From Archivesica marissinica (taxonomy: Eukaryota > Mollusca > Bivalvia > Venerida > Vesicomyidae): a stretch of 64,000 nucleotides of DNA. Position numbers and translations under genes: made by a program. Position 1 is the first letter of the stretch; each line of letters opens with the position of its first letter. Of this stretch, positions 9,180 through 22,200 are shown in pieces. The notes beneath the pieces were generated by a model that worked only from the letters and a program-made list of their open reading frames with translations, made no database searches and was not told the origin of the DNA. The stretch spans positions 82,504,129 to 82,568,128 of the forward strand of contig CM026386.1 of assembly GCA_014843695.1 (NCBI GenBank). The letters are read 5' to 3'.

Positions 9180-10319
9180 AGCCAAACTGTTATAATTTTT
9201 AGAATTGGTTATTTGCACATACATTTAAGCCAGAAGTCTGAAATATCGCTCATGGCCAAGAAAAATGCAGCAACACAGTATCGTGTTTTGTCATTTTGGT
9301 TTGGCTAATCGGGCACCATGAATTCTAAAAGCTAGATAGTAAAAAATCATCAACAGTTTCTGGAATATGTAAGTGAAGTGCATGTATTTGTCTGTGATAT
9401 TTTGAATGTGAGAATTGACTGTGGTAACTGTATATACACACACATATACACACATATACTGTATACATTGTTTTTACCTGTGAAATGAGTGTCTGGATGA
9501 GCCAACCTGGATGCAATAATCATGGTGAATACCAAATACTCAGTGTTTTATGTTTGAAGTTAATGACAAATGCTGAAGAGCACGTATAAAAAGTGTCAAC
9601 TGACATTATGTTTGATTCTAGTAAAAGATATGTTGACGCTATGATAGTGTAGGAAGGTATATCGTACGATTTGGTGCTTTTGGTATACGTATGGCGTGTT
9701 CCAGGTCTAACTACAATAGAGTCCAAACGACCATGCGTACCGTATTACTGTCGCAACGAAGTTCACCGGTGAACGAACGATCACAAGTTATATGTGAATG
9801 TCAAATGTTGAACACAGTTCGATCACGCATTGAAGAATGGTCACATGGTACTGTATAACGTTAGACCTCACACTCCCCCACGTTTGTTGTATATAATTAC
9901 TAAAAGATTACATATAAACGTGTAGGCTTCTAGAGCTTATCAGAACGAATTTCTCATAGAACTAAAACGATACTTAAGGTGCATTTTATTACGGATTCCA
10001 ATAACAACAGTAGTGCTAGTATAACATTAAACACTGTTTATTGTTTAACAATATATTAGTGCATGTAATGTGGTTTTAAAATAGAGTTATAAGGGTTATA
10101 AACAAACATTCGATATGTACAATATTCGCATTACATGTAAGTCAGGTTGTTAGCATTAAACAATACGTCACATTACATGTAAGTTATCGTATAGCGCTTT
10201 ACCTATACTGTAGTGGAATATTCCAACGGCTGTATTACTTTACCTTGAAAGCACATTTACACCTGAACTCAATCGAGTAAATTCAATGCAATCATACAAA
10301 TAGTACATGTACATACATA
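9180..10319 (+). other. 3' UTR and intergenic DNA
   Basis: Downstream of the SAXO-like stop. I see no coding signal, only AT-rich sequence with a short TA/CA-rich stretch (about 9,430-9,465). The polyadenylation site was not located. Confidence 0.5.
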
Positions 10320-10500
10320 TGGCGTCCGTGGTTCAGTGGTCATGTACAGCGTCAGATTTGGAATCGATCGGTTCCGGGTTCGATACTCTGTCACGACACG
10401 TATGTAGTATCATTTAGCAAGGCACATGCCACACACATTGTTTAGTAATGTTTAACGTTTAGGTCGGCTGTACAGGATAGCATGTATATGTCACCGTACG
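10320..10500 (+). mobile_element. SINE-C copy, tRNA-like head
   Basis: Starts GGCGTCCGTGGTTCAGTGGT (A-box-like) with B-box-like GGGTTCGATAC, then AGCAAGGCACATGCCACACA, ACATTGTTTAGTAATG and a GTTTAGGTCGGCTGTACAGG tail. The same order occurs at 15,133-15,310. Confidence 0.7.
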
Positions 10501-11096
10501 GGATTTGACATAAATGGAATAGTACAGGTAGATACACAATTGAGTTGGATCACAAGCCTTATAACAAAGTCAGAACCCGATTTTAAGTGTTAAGATACCG
10601 AGAATTATATGCAATTGCAGTAAAAGTGTACGTATATACCAACATATACACCATATACAACACATAAAACATTTTCTCACTTATGCGAAAACTTCATGCA
10701 ACCGAACACGAACATTTTCTTGTTTCGCTCAGTCAACAGTTCGCCGTAACGAATAAATTGTTGCATGAGTTAAATCATGATCTTGTTTTATTTACCTAGG
10801 TTCCAGGTTAAACGGAATCCTCAGTGTGCGATTGTGTCATTTATTGATCTGCTAAAGGTGTGCTGCAAATGCTGTTACGTTTGTTGATTTTTTAAAACTG
10901 TTACGGTGTAAGGTTTAAATTATTGAAAGGAGTCTTCAAGATGTATACATATGTATAAGATTGATTCCTGCAGCTGCAAGTACATGAATTATACATGTGA
11001 GTATATGCTTATAAATGTTTTGAGTTTGAATAAATTAACGACTTCAGAAGAAAGTTCCTTTTAATATAAACGTGTGTTGCTATTGGTTACCCGAAT
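10501..11096. other. Intergenic DNA, nothing recognised
   Basis: AT-rich sequence without supported ORFs or repeats that I can identify. Confidence 0.5.
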
Positions 11097-11302
11097 TAGT
11101 GAAGCCGTCTGAAGAGCCTAGCCATTTTAGAATTTTGGATGGAAGCGAGTGAAATTATACAGACAGAGCCCCATTACAGAACCTACTCTGATTCGTGTCC
11201 GTGCATGTTGGACATACAGACAATATCTCGGTTTAACGCCATAATTTCTAGAAAAGTAGTTTTAATTTATGTGTGTCTTTTACGTTTATTTATCGTCGCT
11301 AT
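11097..11302 (-). mobile_element. Degenerate SINE-A pieces
   Basis: GAAGAGCCTAGCCATTTTAG (about 11,112) and GTTTATTTATCGTCGCTA (about 11,284) match the reversed 3' part of SINE-A, but they are separated by unrelated sequence. Probably a disrupted old copy. Confidence 0.4.
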
Positions 11303-11316
11303 GGGTGTTTCCATTA

Positions 11317-11700
11317 GTCTGGGAACAGGTGTTGATATAGTTTGCCTTGTCCGTCATATAAATGTATGCGTTTCTGAAAATATTAACTGTCGTTTTGCCA
11401 GAAGTAAAAAAGTGAAACGTCGACAGACTGATACCTAGACTAGGTTGCCATATACGCGATGCCTCCTACAGTTTGTTTGTTCGGGTTTTACGCCTGCATC
11501 CGCACTATGTTAGGCAGTTTACCTAACAACACCTTTCCTGGGCAGGCTCCAGCGGTTAATCAGTACTTGGTGCACTAACCTACGTCAGCAGCTGACAACA
11601 TTTTCATATAAATCAGACACGGCCTGAGCTGGGCTCGAACCCGTGACCATCAGTGGTGATAGGTTACAGTGGTATTCAAGTCGAACCTGCCACCCCTGGA
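11317..11700 (-). mobile_element. Composite dispersed repeat with reverse-strand SINE, copy 2
   Basis: Shows the same succession of blocks as 7,290-7,730: GGGAACAGGTGTTGATATAG, TTTTGCCAGAAGTAAAAAAG, CAGACTGATACC, GTTTGTTTGTTCGGGTTTTA and, at the right end, a reverse tRNA-like head with B-box GGGTTCGAGCCC. Similarity is clearly lower than within the palindrome arms. Confidence 0.5.
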
Positions 11701-12869
11701 TTACAAGACGAAGGTTGCCATGTTGTTGTTCTTTCTCTTCACAGCCAGAAATGGCGAACCCCAGTATACACCTGAGTGGTAATCAAACCTGTCCACAGAA
11801 TTACAATTACACAGTGAGCAGTAAAGGTCCTTCACCATAACATATTTACACAGTTTATAAAAATAATCCTCCATCAGATTTAAAAGAATTTTCATCTATA
11901 GAGTCAAAACTGTCTTAAGCCGCCAACAAGGGGAATCACAGAACGTGACTGATTAGCACAGGCGGCTGTTTAATAGAGGTCAACTGTATAATAAACAACA
12001 TATCGGGAATCAGGAACTGGCTACTTAATGGAGGTGACCACTAACACAGGTTTGACTGTACACGTATAATGTCACGTTAACATTAATACTCTAGACCACA
12101 TGTTACAATCAGGTGGTCAGCCAGGAGGGTGTTAGCGGAGGTACTTATACAATCTATAGCGCATTGTATGAAGATGAAATATGAGTATTCTTACATGGCA
12201 CTCGAGGTCACGGATGAACTCCTATTGCAAGTGTTCCTTTGCTACCCCCAGTGTTGTCTATTAATAGCTGAATGTGTTGCATGTAGGTTTTACAGGGTGC
12301 ACATGCACCGTTCTCATCGAGCATGTTTATGATATCGTAAGATATTGTAAGAACTTACATGGGTATTAGCTGTGTTCTGGAACAGCATCATGTATCACAC
12401 TTGTTTACTCAAATCCAGTATACATATACATGTCCGAGACACGTTACAGTACTGTGCTGTGTTCATATTAATGCACAATGGATTTTAAACGTATTAATGT
12501 ATGCATGTTTGGCTGTGTTACAATTCTTGTTCACATTTAATTTAACCATATTTTATTGCCTATATACACATGCATATGCATGTAGTTACACAATAATAAT
12601 ACAACATAACAAAAGCAAATGGGCTGGGCAACAAGTTCTAACAACATTGCATTAAGCCCTTCCCAGTGATATAATTATTATGAATGCTCAATGACACAAA
12701 ACAAAATTGTTTAATTTGTTTGCGCATGGATGACGTTTTTAAATACTAAATATCTCTTCACTGACATCATTAGTGATATGCGTTTCAGTCCCATTATATG
12801 CATTGTATTGACGTGCGGGACGTGCCCAGGTAGATCTGGAGTAATGGCATTGTGTGGTTTACGTTCATT
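11701..12869. other. Intergenic DNA, nothing recognised
   Basis: No supported genes. Short ORFs at 12,129-12,655 have no protein-like composition or start context that I would trust. Confidence 0.5.
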
Positions 12870-13120
12870 AAAAAAAACTACCGGTTACCCATTAGTCATT
12901 TTAAATTGTTGGAGTATAGTGCAATGATACAGACATAGACCAATTCCAGAGTCTCCTCTGGTTCTTTTAAGTGCATGGTGTAAAGCACCGACACGAGACC
13001 TCGGTTTAAGTCCCATCTGAAAGACTGTTAATTTTATTAGGTCAGATGGGGCATCGAACGTGCGATCCCTTGATTATCGGTCCAACGGGTTAACTACTGG
13101 ACTACAGATCCGTCTGTGAG
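12870..13120 (-). mobile_element. SINE-A copy, reverse strand, internal deletion
   Basis: Reverse-strand SINE-A with the head at the right (ACTACAGATCCGTCTGTGAG) and body blocks GGTTCTTTTAAGTGCATGG, GACACGAGACCTCGGTTTAA and CCCATCTGAAAGACTG. The stretch between the CCGGT and TAGTCATTTTA blocks lacks the CCTCCTGAAGAGA segment present in the neighbouring copy. Confidence 0.8.
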
Positions 13121-13137
13121 TAATGTCAATGTGTGTG

Positions 13138-13425
13138 TTTTGCGTTTATTTATCGTCGCTACCGGTTGTCCATATGAGTGACGCCTCCTGAAGAGATTAG
13201 TCATTTTAGATTTTGGGAGGATAGTGCAATGATACAGAGACCCATTCCAGATTCTCCTCTGGTTCTTTTGCGTGCACGGTGTAAAGCACCGACACGATAC
13301 CTCGGTTTAACGTCCCACCTGAAAGAGTGTTAATTTTATTAGGGTCAGACGGGGGGATCGAACCTGCGATCCCTGGGTTACCAGTCCAACGTGTTAACCA
13401 CTGGACTACATATCCGTCTGTGAGT
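13138..13425 (-). mobile_element. SINE-A copy, reverse strand, near full length
   Basis: Runs from GTTTATTTATCGTCGCTACC (3' end of the element) to ACTACATATCCGTCTGTGAG (5' head). Anticodon-stem and B-box sequences are visible on the minus strand (GGATCGAACCTGCGATCCC as read on the plus). The flank TTTCTTGTATCTTATAGTG (to about 13,480) is shared with the 5' flank of the copy at 2,650, so the repeated unit is larger than the SINE proper. Confidence 0.85.
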
Positions 13426-13491
13426 AATGTCAATCAAGTTTCTTGTATCTTATAGTGTAGGGTGATTATACGTATATGCAACATTACACAC

Positions 13492-13990
13492 GCCAGTAAG
13501 AGGGGGTTGTGTCACCAACATGCTCCAGAACCATGGACTGCAGAGCCTCCAGGACAGAAGGAGATCCAACAGGCTGACCTTCATGTACAAAGTGGTCGCG
13601 GGGCAGGTGCCAGCTCTACCTTGCCATGTCATACCCATAAGAGAAAAAAGAAACATTAAACTTAAAACATTCAGCGACTATTCTACAACAAATGTATTAA
13701 GTAAATATGTGACAAACAACTCCAAGTGTTTTAACTTGATCTCATGTAAAACTGAACAGTTCAGGAATTCTTTCTTTCCACAAACAATAATTGATTGGAA
13801 CAACTTAAATAACAATGCTGTGTGCGCAGCAACAGTGAGCAGCTTCCAATCTGCTCTCCAGTGTCAATAAACAAGAAGACACATCTCTCTCCCATCGCGT
13901 TACATGCCTTACACGGCCCTGCGATGTAATTATCCAGATCCAGATCCAGAAGACTTCGAATTATTAATTTAATATCTCGGCGAGGACAGG
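13492..13990 (+). mobile_element. 5'-truncated non-LTR retrotransposon, RT C-terminal fragment
   Basis: An open frame from about 13,493 to 13,870 encodes the distinctive C-terminal tail of reverse transcriptases of L2/CR1-like non-LTR elements: VTNMLQNHGLQSLQDRRR, LTFMYKVVAGQVPALP, an N-rich VTNNSKCFNLI block, then RNSFFPQTIIDWNNLNN. The ending TVSSFQSALQ is also typical of this tail. After the stop there is a short 3' UTR ending in CCAGATCCAGATCCAGA, a tail-like microsatellite. The polymerase core is missing, so the fragment is inactive. Clade assignment is from memory of the tail motif and is tentative. Confidence 0.75.
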
Positions 13991-14046
13991 AACATAGATA
14001 TATATGCCAATCAACAGATCCCTATGAGGGCATGAATTCCTAGTGA
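13991..14046 (-). repeat. Dispersed repeat, copy 2
   Basis: Reverse complement of the repeat at 2,488-2,550: shares GATATATATGCCAATCAAC and GATCCCTATGAGGGCATGA. Confidence 0.6.
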
Positions 14047-14199
14047 ATACGTAATTAGTGACCATTAAATATGAGAGCTCCTAACATTGTGGAACTTGCT
14101 TGATATCTCCCTGCCAAATACTAAATACATGACTAAAGATCAATGTATCATCAAGTTTAATACGCAGGTTGCTAAAAAGCTACCAATTATCATATTAAA

Positions 14200-14290
14200 G
14201 TAATCAAGTCCATGTCGTGGTTCGAACCCACGACTGCCTGATTCTCCATTACCTGGAGGCGAACACTCTACCGCGTCGCTATAAAAGCTA
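14200..14290 (-). mobile_element. tRNA-like retroposon fragment, copy 1
   Basis: On the minus strand it reads GCGACGCGGTAGAGTGTTCG, then CTCCAGGTAATGGAG (stem-loop), then GTGGGTTCGAACCACGAC (B-box). The stem around the anticodon position is good but the acceptor ends do not pair, so a working tRNA is unlikely. A second copy lies at 14,465-14,550. Confidence 0.5.
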
Positions 14291-14464
14291 GCTCTATAGC
14301 GAGACAGTATAAGTCTCCCTATATACCACTACTACTCTTCATATCTATTTGAATCCAGACATCAACCGTTCATACAGAAATTCAACGGAGTATGGCCCTC
14401 TCCAACCGAAGTACGAGTCTGTGTAGTCAAACATGGGCCCGAAAACAACTTACCAAAAACACTT

Positions 14465-14550
14465 CTGACACCATTAAAGTAACCAAGCCCTAGTCGGGGT
14501 TCGACCCACGACTGCCTTATCCTCCATTACCTGGAGGCGATTGTACACGC
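14465..14550 (-). mobile_element. tRNA-like retroposon fragment, copy 2
   Basis: Shares CATTAAAGTAACCAAG, GGTTCGACCCACGACTGCC and CTCCATTACCTGGAGGCGA with the piece at 14,200-14,290. The A-box half is degraded. Confidence 0.5.
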
Positions 14551-15132
14551 CAGAGAGCCCTTAGGCCTAGAGGCTTATCACATGGAACGTGTTGTTGTGA
14601 TTATGAACTGGTATATTCACTAAATTTTACACGAGTTGTTTCCCTTGAGAAAGTGAGCGAGAAAAAAAAAAAGCAAAATATTATAATGAGAGTGAGTATT
14701 TTGTTCCCGTGGGTGTCTAATACTTCAATATACCAATATCGTACGTGTATAATTTCATGTAGCATTAAAAGACACCAAAACTGGTAAAGGGCACTGATAA
14801 AATGTTCTCTAAGTCTAAATTAGAAATGTAAGAAGGTAACTAGAATTCGGGTAGGACGTAATCCGGATGTCAGACAAAAAGAAAATGACAAAATGTTACT
14901 AATAACCAAATTGTTGGGGGATATATAAAATATGTCGAATTAGTAGAAGAAAACCAACATTAATTGACTCCTTGGGCATGTGATCTCGAACAGCTGTAGA
15001 ACTTGTCTTTTACCACCATCATGTGACTGCGAGGTAGCTCACTCTTGGCCTATGATCAGGTAATATCTGGCAATTTGTGAGAAGTTGTCAGTCTCTTACG
15101 GAGGTAGTAGAGTTTACTAATTGGTTTTACCA

Positions 15133-15310
15133 ATGTTGCATCCGTGGTCCAGTGGTTGAGCATCTGATTTGGCATTGACATGTCATTCCTTTGTTCGGTA
15201 CTCTGTCAGGGCACATACATTGTGTCCTTGAGCAAGGCATCTCACACACATTGTTTAGTACTGGTTAGCCTCTTAATCGCCTAAGCATTCCCAGGAAAAC
15301 ATGTCTAGGT
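15133..15310 (+). mobile_element. SINE-C copy 2
   Basis: Has GCATCCGTGGTCCAGTGGTT, a weak B-box (TTGTTCGGTACTC), CCTTGAGCAAGGCATCTCAC and ACATTGTTTAGTACTG, matching the copy at 10,320-10,500 in order. Confidence 0.7.
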
Positions 15311-15459
15311 CCCCGTAGTCTAATGAAATAGTCCAATATGTTGTAGAAGTAGAACCGCCCCCCACTCACCCGTTGATATTATTGCCTATTGGTAGGTCTA
15401 TTATTAGATTGCTGTCTTGTGCTTCATGCTATCATGCACATTCAACTCCATGTACCTAG

Positions 15460-16272
15460 ATCACTGATAACCTTGTCACGTATAATGACATAACAGAGTA
15501 ACTCACTGATCACCTTGTCACTGATAACAACATAACAGAGTAGCTCACTGATCACCTTGTCATGTATAACAACATAACAGAGTAGCTCACTGATCACCTT
15601 GTCATGTATAACAACATAACAGAGTAGCTCACTGATCACCTTGTCACTGATAACAACATAACAGAGTAGCTCACTGATCACCTTGTCACTGATAACAACA
15701 TAACAGAGTAGCTCACTGATCACCTTGTCATGTATAACAACATAACAGAGTAGCTCACTGATCACCTTGTCATGTATAACAACATAACAGACTAGCTCAC
15801 TGATCACCTTGTCATGGATAACAACATAACAGACTAGCTCATTGAACACCTTGTCACGTATAACAACATAACAGAGTAGCTCACTGATCACCTTGTCATG
15901 GATAACAACATAACAGAGTAGCTCACTGATCACCTTGTCACTGATAACAACATAACAGAGTAGCTCATTGATCACATTGTCATGGATAACAACATAACAG
16001 ACTAGCTCATTGATCACCTTGTCATGGATAATGACAGAACAGAGTAGCTCACTGATCACCTTGTCATGGATAACAACATAACAGAGTAGCTCACTGAACA
16101 CCTTGTCACGTATAACAACATAACAGAGTAGCTCACTGATCACCTTGTCATGTATAACGACAGAACAGAGTAGCTCACTGATCACCTTGTCATGGATAAC
16201 AACATAACAGAGTAGCTCACTGAACACATTGTCATGGATAACAACATAACAGAGTAGCTCACTGATCACCTA
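15460..16272. repeat. 42-bp tandem array (about 19 units)
   Basis: The unit starts CACTGATCACCTTGTCATG and continues through ATAACAACATAACAGAGTAGCT. Variants differ mainly at the dinucleotide after GTCA and in ACAGA/ACAGAGT. Because 42 is a multiple of three and the unit lacks stops on the minus strand, a 275-codon reverse frame spans it. I regard this as a by-product and not a gene. The array joins the next satellite directly at about 16,272, with no unique spacer. Confidence 0.95.
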
Positions 16273-19200
16273 GTCTATGCTATCTGAACAACAATACATT
16301 ACACTCCATAGTCTATGCTATCTGGACAACAATACAGTACTCTCCATAGTCTATGCTATCTGAACAACAATACATTACACTCCATAGTCTATGCTATCTG
16401 GACAACAATACGGTACACTCCATAGTCTATGCTATCTGAACAACAATACAGTACACACCATAGTCTATGCTATCTGGACAACAATACAGTACACTCCATA
16501 GTCTATGCTATCTGGACAACAATACAGCACACTCCATAGTCTATGCTATCTGGACAACAATACGGTACACGCCATAGTCTATGCTATCTGGACAACAATA
16601 CGGTACACTCCATAGTCTATGCTATCTGGACAACAATACAGTACACTCCATAGTCTATGCTATCTGGACAACAATATGGTACACTCCATAGTCTATGCTA
16701 TCTGGACAACAATACAGTACACTCCATAGTCTATGCTATCTGGACAACAATACAGTACACTGCATAGTCTATGCTATCTGGACAACAATACATTACACTC
16801 CATAGTCTATGCTATCTGGACAACAATACGGTACACTCCATAGTCTATGCTATCTGAACAACAATACAGTACACTCCATAGTCTATGCTATCTGGACAAC
16901 AATACAGTACACGCCATAGTCTATGCTATCTGAACAACAATACAGTACACTCCATAGTCTATGCTATCTGAACAACAATACAGTACACACCATAGTCTAT
17001 GCTATCTGGACAACAATACATTACACTCCATAGTCTATGCTATCTGGACAACAATACAGTAAATGTCATAGTCTATGCTATCTGGACAACAATACATTAC
17101 ACTCCATAGTCTATGCTATCTGGACAACAATACATTACACTCCATAGTCTATGCTATCTGGACAACAATACATTACACTCCATAGTCTATGCTATCTGAA
17201 CAACAATACAGTACACACCATAGTCTATGCTATCTGGACAACAATACAGTACTCTCCATAGTCTATGCTATCTGGACAACAATACAGTACACTCCATAGT
17301 CTATGCTATCTGGACAACAATACATTACACTCCATAGTCTATGCTATCTGGACAACAATACAGCACACTCCATAGTCTATGCTATCTGAACAACAATACA
17401 GTACACTCCATAGTCTATGCTATCTGAACAACAATACATTACACTCCATAGTCTATGCTATCTGAACAACAATACATTACACTCCATAGTATATGCTATC
17501 TGGACAACAATACAGCACACTCCATAGTCTATGCTATCTGGACAACAATACATTACACTCCATAGTCTATGCTATCTGGACAACAATACAGTACTCTCCA
17601 TAGTCTATGTTATCTGAACAACAATACATTACACTCCATAGTCTATGCTATCTGGACAACAATACGGTACACTCCATAGTCTATGCTATCTGAACAACAA
17701 TACAGTACACACCATAGTCTATGCTATCTGGACAACAATACAGTACTCTCCATAGTCTATGCTATCTGGACAACAATACAGTACACTGCATAGTCTATGC
17801 TATCTGGACAACAATACAGTAAACGTCATAGTCTATGCTATCTGGACAACAATACAGTACACTCCATAGTCTTTGCTATCTGGACAACAATACAGCACAC
17901 TCCATAGTCTATGCTATCTGGACAACAATACAGTACACTCCATAGTCTATGCTATCTGGACAACAATACAGTACACTCCATAGTCTATGTTATCTGGACA
18001 ACAATACAGTACACTGCATAATCTATGCTATCTGGACAACAATACATTACACTCCATAGTCTATGCTATCTGGACAACAATACGGTACACTCCATAGTCT
18101 ATGCTATCTGAACAACAATACAGTACACTCCATAGTCTATGCTATCTGGACAACAATACAGTACACGCCATAGTCTATGCTATCTGAACAACAATACAGT
18201 ACACTCCATAGTCTATGCTATCTGAACAACAATACAGTACACACCATAGTCTATGCTATCTGGACAACAATACATTACACTCCATAGTCTATGCTATCTG
18301 GACAACAATACAGTAAATGTCATAGTCTATGCTATCTGGACAACAATACATTACACTCCATAGTCTATGCTATCTAGACAACAATACATTACACTCCATA
18401 GTCTATGCTATCTGGACAACAATACATTACACTCCATAGTCTATGCTATCTGAACAACAATACAGTACACACCATAGTCTATGCTATCTGGACAACAATA
18501 CAGTACACTCCATAGTCTATGCTATCTGGACAACAATACAGTACACTCCATAGTCTATGCTATCTGGACAACAATACAGTACACTCCATAGTCTATGCTA
18601 TCTGGACAACAATACAGTACACTCCATAGTCTATGCTATCTGGACAACAATACAGTACACTCCATAGTCTATGCTATCTGGACAACAATACAGTACACTC
18701 CATAGTCTATGCTATCTGGACAACAATACAGTACACTCCATAGTCTATGCTATCTGAACAACAATACAGTACACTCCATAGTCTATGCTATCTGGACAAC
18801 AATACATTACACTCCATAGTCTATGCTATCTGGACAACAATACATTACACTCCATAGTCTATGCTATCTGAACAACAATACAGTACACTCCATAGTCTAT
18901 GCTATCTGAACAACAATACAGTACACTCCATAGTCTATGCTATCTGGACAACAATACAGTACTCCATAGTCTATGCTATCTGGACAACAATACAGTACAC
19001 TCCATAGTCTATGCTATCTGGACAACAATACATTACACTCCATAGTCTATGCTATCTGAACAACAATACAGTACACTCCATAGTCTATGCTATCTGGACA
19101 ACAATACAGTACACTCCATAGTCTATGCTATCTGGACAACAATACAGTACACTCCATAGTCTATGCTATCTGGACAACAATACAGTACACTCCATAGTCT

Positions 19201-22200
19201 ATGCTATCTGGACAACAATACAGTACACTCCATAGTCTATGCTATCTGGACAACAATACAGTACACTCCATAGTCTATGCTATCTGGACAACAATACATT
19301 ACACTCCATAGTCTATGCTATCTGGACAACAATACAGTACACTCCATAGTCTATGCTATCTGAACAACAATACAGTACACTCCATAGTCTATGCTATCTG
19401 GACAACAATACAGTACACTCCATAGTCTATGCTATCTGAACAACAATACAGTACACTCCATAGTCTATGCTATCTGAACAACAATACAGTACACTCCATA
19501 GTCTATGCTATCTGGACAACAATACAGTACACTCCATAGTCTATGCTATCTGGACAACAATACATTACACTCCATAGTCTATGCTATCTGAACAACAATA
19601 CAGTACACTCCATAGTCTATGCTATCTGGACAACAATACATTACACTCCATAGTCTATGCTATCTGGACAACAATACAGCACACTCCATAGTCTATGCTA
19701 TCTGGACAACAATACAGTACACGCCATAGTCTATGCTATCTGGACAACAATACAGTACACTCCATAGTCTATGCTATCTGGACAACAATACAGTACACTC
19801 CATAGTCTATGCTATCTGGACAACAATACAGTACACTCCATAGTCTATGCTATCTGGACAACAATACAGTACACTCCATAGTCTATGCTATCTGGACAAC
19901 AATACAGTACACTCCATAGTCTATGCTATCTGGACAACAATACAGTACACTCCATAGTCTATGCTATCTGGACAACAATACAGTACACTCCATAGTCTAT
20001 GCTATCTGGACAACAATACAGTACACTCCATAGTCTATGCTATCTGGACAACAATACAGTACACTCCATAGTCTATGCTATCTGGACAACAATACAGTAC
20101 ACTCCATAGTCTATGCTATCTGAACAACAATACAGTACACTCCATAGTCTATGCTATCTGGACAACAATACATTACACTCCATAGTCTATGCTATCTGGA
20201 CAACAATACATTACACTCCATAGTCTATGCTATCTGAACAACAATACAGTACACTCCATAGTCTATGCTATCTGAACAACAATACAGTACACTCCATAGT
20301 CTATGCTATCTGGACAACAATACAGTACACTCCATAGTCTATGCTATCTGGACAACAATACATTACACTCCATAGTCTATGCTATCTGGACAACAATACA
20401 GTACACTCCATAGTCTATGCTATCTGGACAACAATACAGTACACTCCATAGTCTATGCTATCTGGACAACAATACAGTACACTCCATAGTCTATGCTATC
20501 TGGACAACAATACAGTACACTCCATAGTCTATGCTATCTGGACAACAATACAGTACACTCCATAGTCTATGCTATCTGGACAACAATACAGTACACTCCA
20601 TAGTCTATGCTATCTGGACAACAATACAGTACACTCCATAGTCTATGCTATCTGGACAACAATACAGTACACTCCATAGTCTATGCTATCTGGACAACAA
20701 TACAGTACACTCCATAGTCTATGCTATCTGGACAACAATACAGTACACTCCATAGTCTATGCTATCTGGACAACAATACGGTACACTCCATAGTCTATGC
20801 TATCTGAACAACAATACAGTACACTCCATAGTCTATGCTATCTGGACAACAATACAGTACACGCCATAGTCTATGCTATCTGAACAACAATACAGTACAC
20901 TCCATAGTCTATGCTATCTGAACAACAATACAGTACACACCATAGTCTATGCTATCTGGACAACAATACATTACACTCCATAGTCTATGCTATCTGGACA
21001 ACAATACAGTAAATGTCATAGTCTATGCTATCTGGACAACAATACATTACACTCCATAGTCTATGCTATCTGGACAACAATACATTACACTCCATAGTCT
21101 ATGCTATCTGGACAACAATACATTACACTCCATAGTCTATGCTATCTGGACAACAATACAGTACACTCCATAGTCTATGCTATCTGGACAACAATACAGT
21201 ACACTCCATAGTCTATGCTATCTGGACAACAATACAGTACACTCCATAGTCTATGCTATCTGGACAACAATACAGTACACTCCATAGTCTATGCTATCTG
21301 GACAACAATACAGTACACTCCATAGTCTATGCTATCTGGACAACAATACAGTACACTCCATAGTCTATGCTATCTGGACAACAATACAGTACACTCCATA
21401 GTCTATGCTATCTGGACAACAATACAGTACACTCCATAGTCTATGCTATCTGGACAACAATACATTACACTCCATAGTCTATGCTATCTGGACAACAATA
21501 CAGTACACTCCATAGTCTATGCTATCTGGACAACAATACAGTACACTCCATAGTCTATGCTATCTGGACAACAATACATTACACTCCATAGTCTATGCTA
21601 TCTGAACAACAATACAGTACACTCCATAGTCTATGCTATCTGGACAACAATACAGTACACTCCATAGTCTATGCTATCTGGACAACAATACAGTACACTC
21701 CATAGTCTATGCTATCTGGACAACAATACAGTACACTCCATAGTCTATGCTATCTGGACAACAATACAGTACACTCCATAGTCTATGCTATCTGGACAAC
21801 AATACAGTACACTCCATAGTCTATGCTATCTGGACAACAATACAGTACACTCCATAGTCTATGCTATCTGGACAACAATACGGTACACTCCATAGTCTAT
21901 GCTATCTGAACAACAATACAGTACACTCCATAGTCTATGCTATCTGGACAACAATACAGTACACTCCATAGTCTATGCTATCTGAACAACAATACAGTAC
22001 ACTCCATAGTCTATGCTATCTGAACAACAATACAGTACACACCATAGTCTATGCTATCTGGACAACAATACATTACACTCCATAGTCTATGCTATCTGGA
22101 CAACAATACAGTAAATGTCATAGTCTATGCTATCTGGACAACAATACATTACACTCCATAGTCTATGCTATCTAGACAACAATACATTACACTCCATAGT

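Larger units (their letters stand above)
14047..15132. other. Intergenic DNA with two tRNA-like fragments
   Basis: Contains two similar reverse-strand tRNA-like pieces (see 14,200-14,290 and 14,465-14,550); otherwise no recognised feature. The A-run at 14,662-14,673 is a homopolymer. Confidence 0.5.

Noticed and set aside
13520..13870. Host gene of 116 codons
   Set aside because: The sequence is the C-terminal tail of a non-LTR reverse transcriptase with a retroposon-like 3' end.
15442..16269. 275-codon reverse ORF over the 42-bp array
   Set aside because: Repeat-only sequence with no unique ends; the 42-bp unit length explains the open frame.
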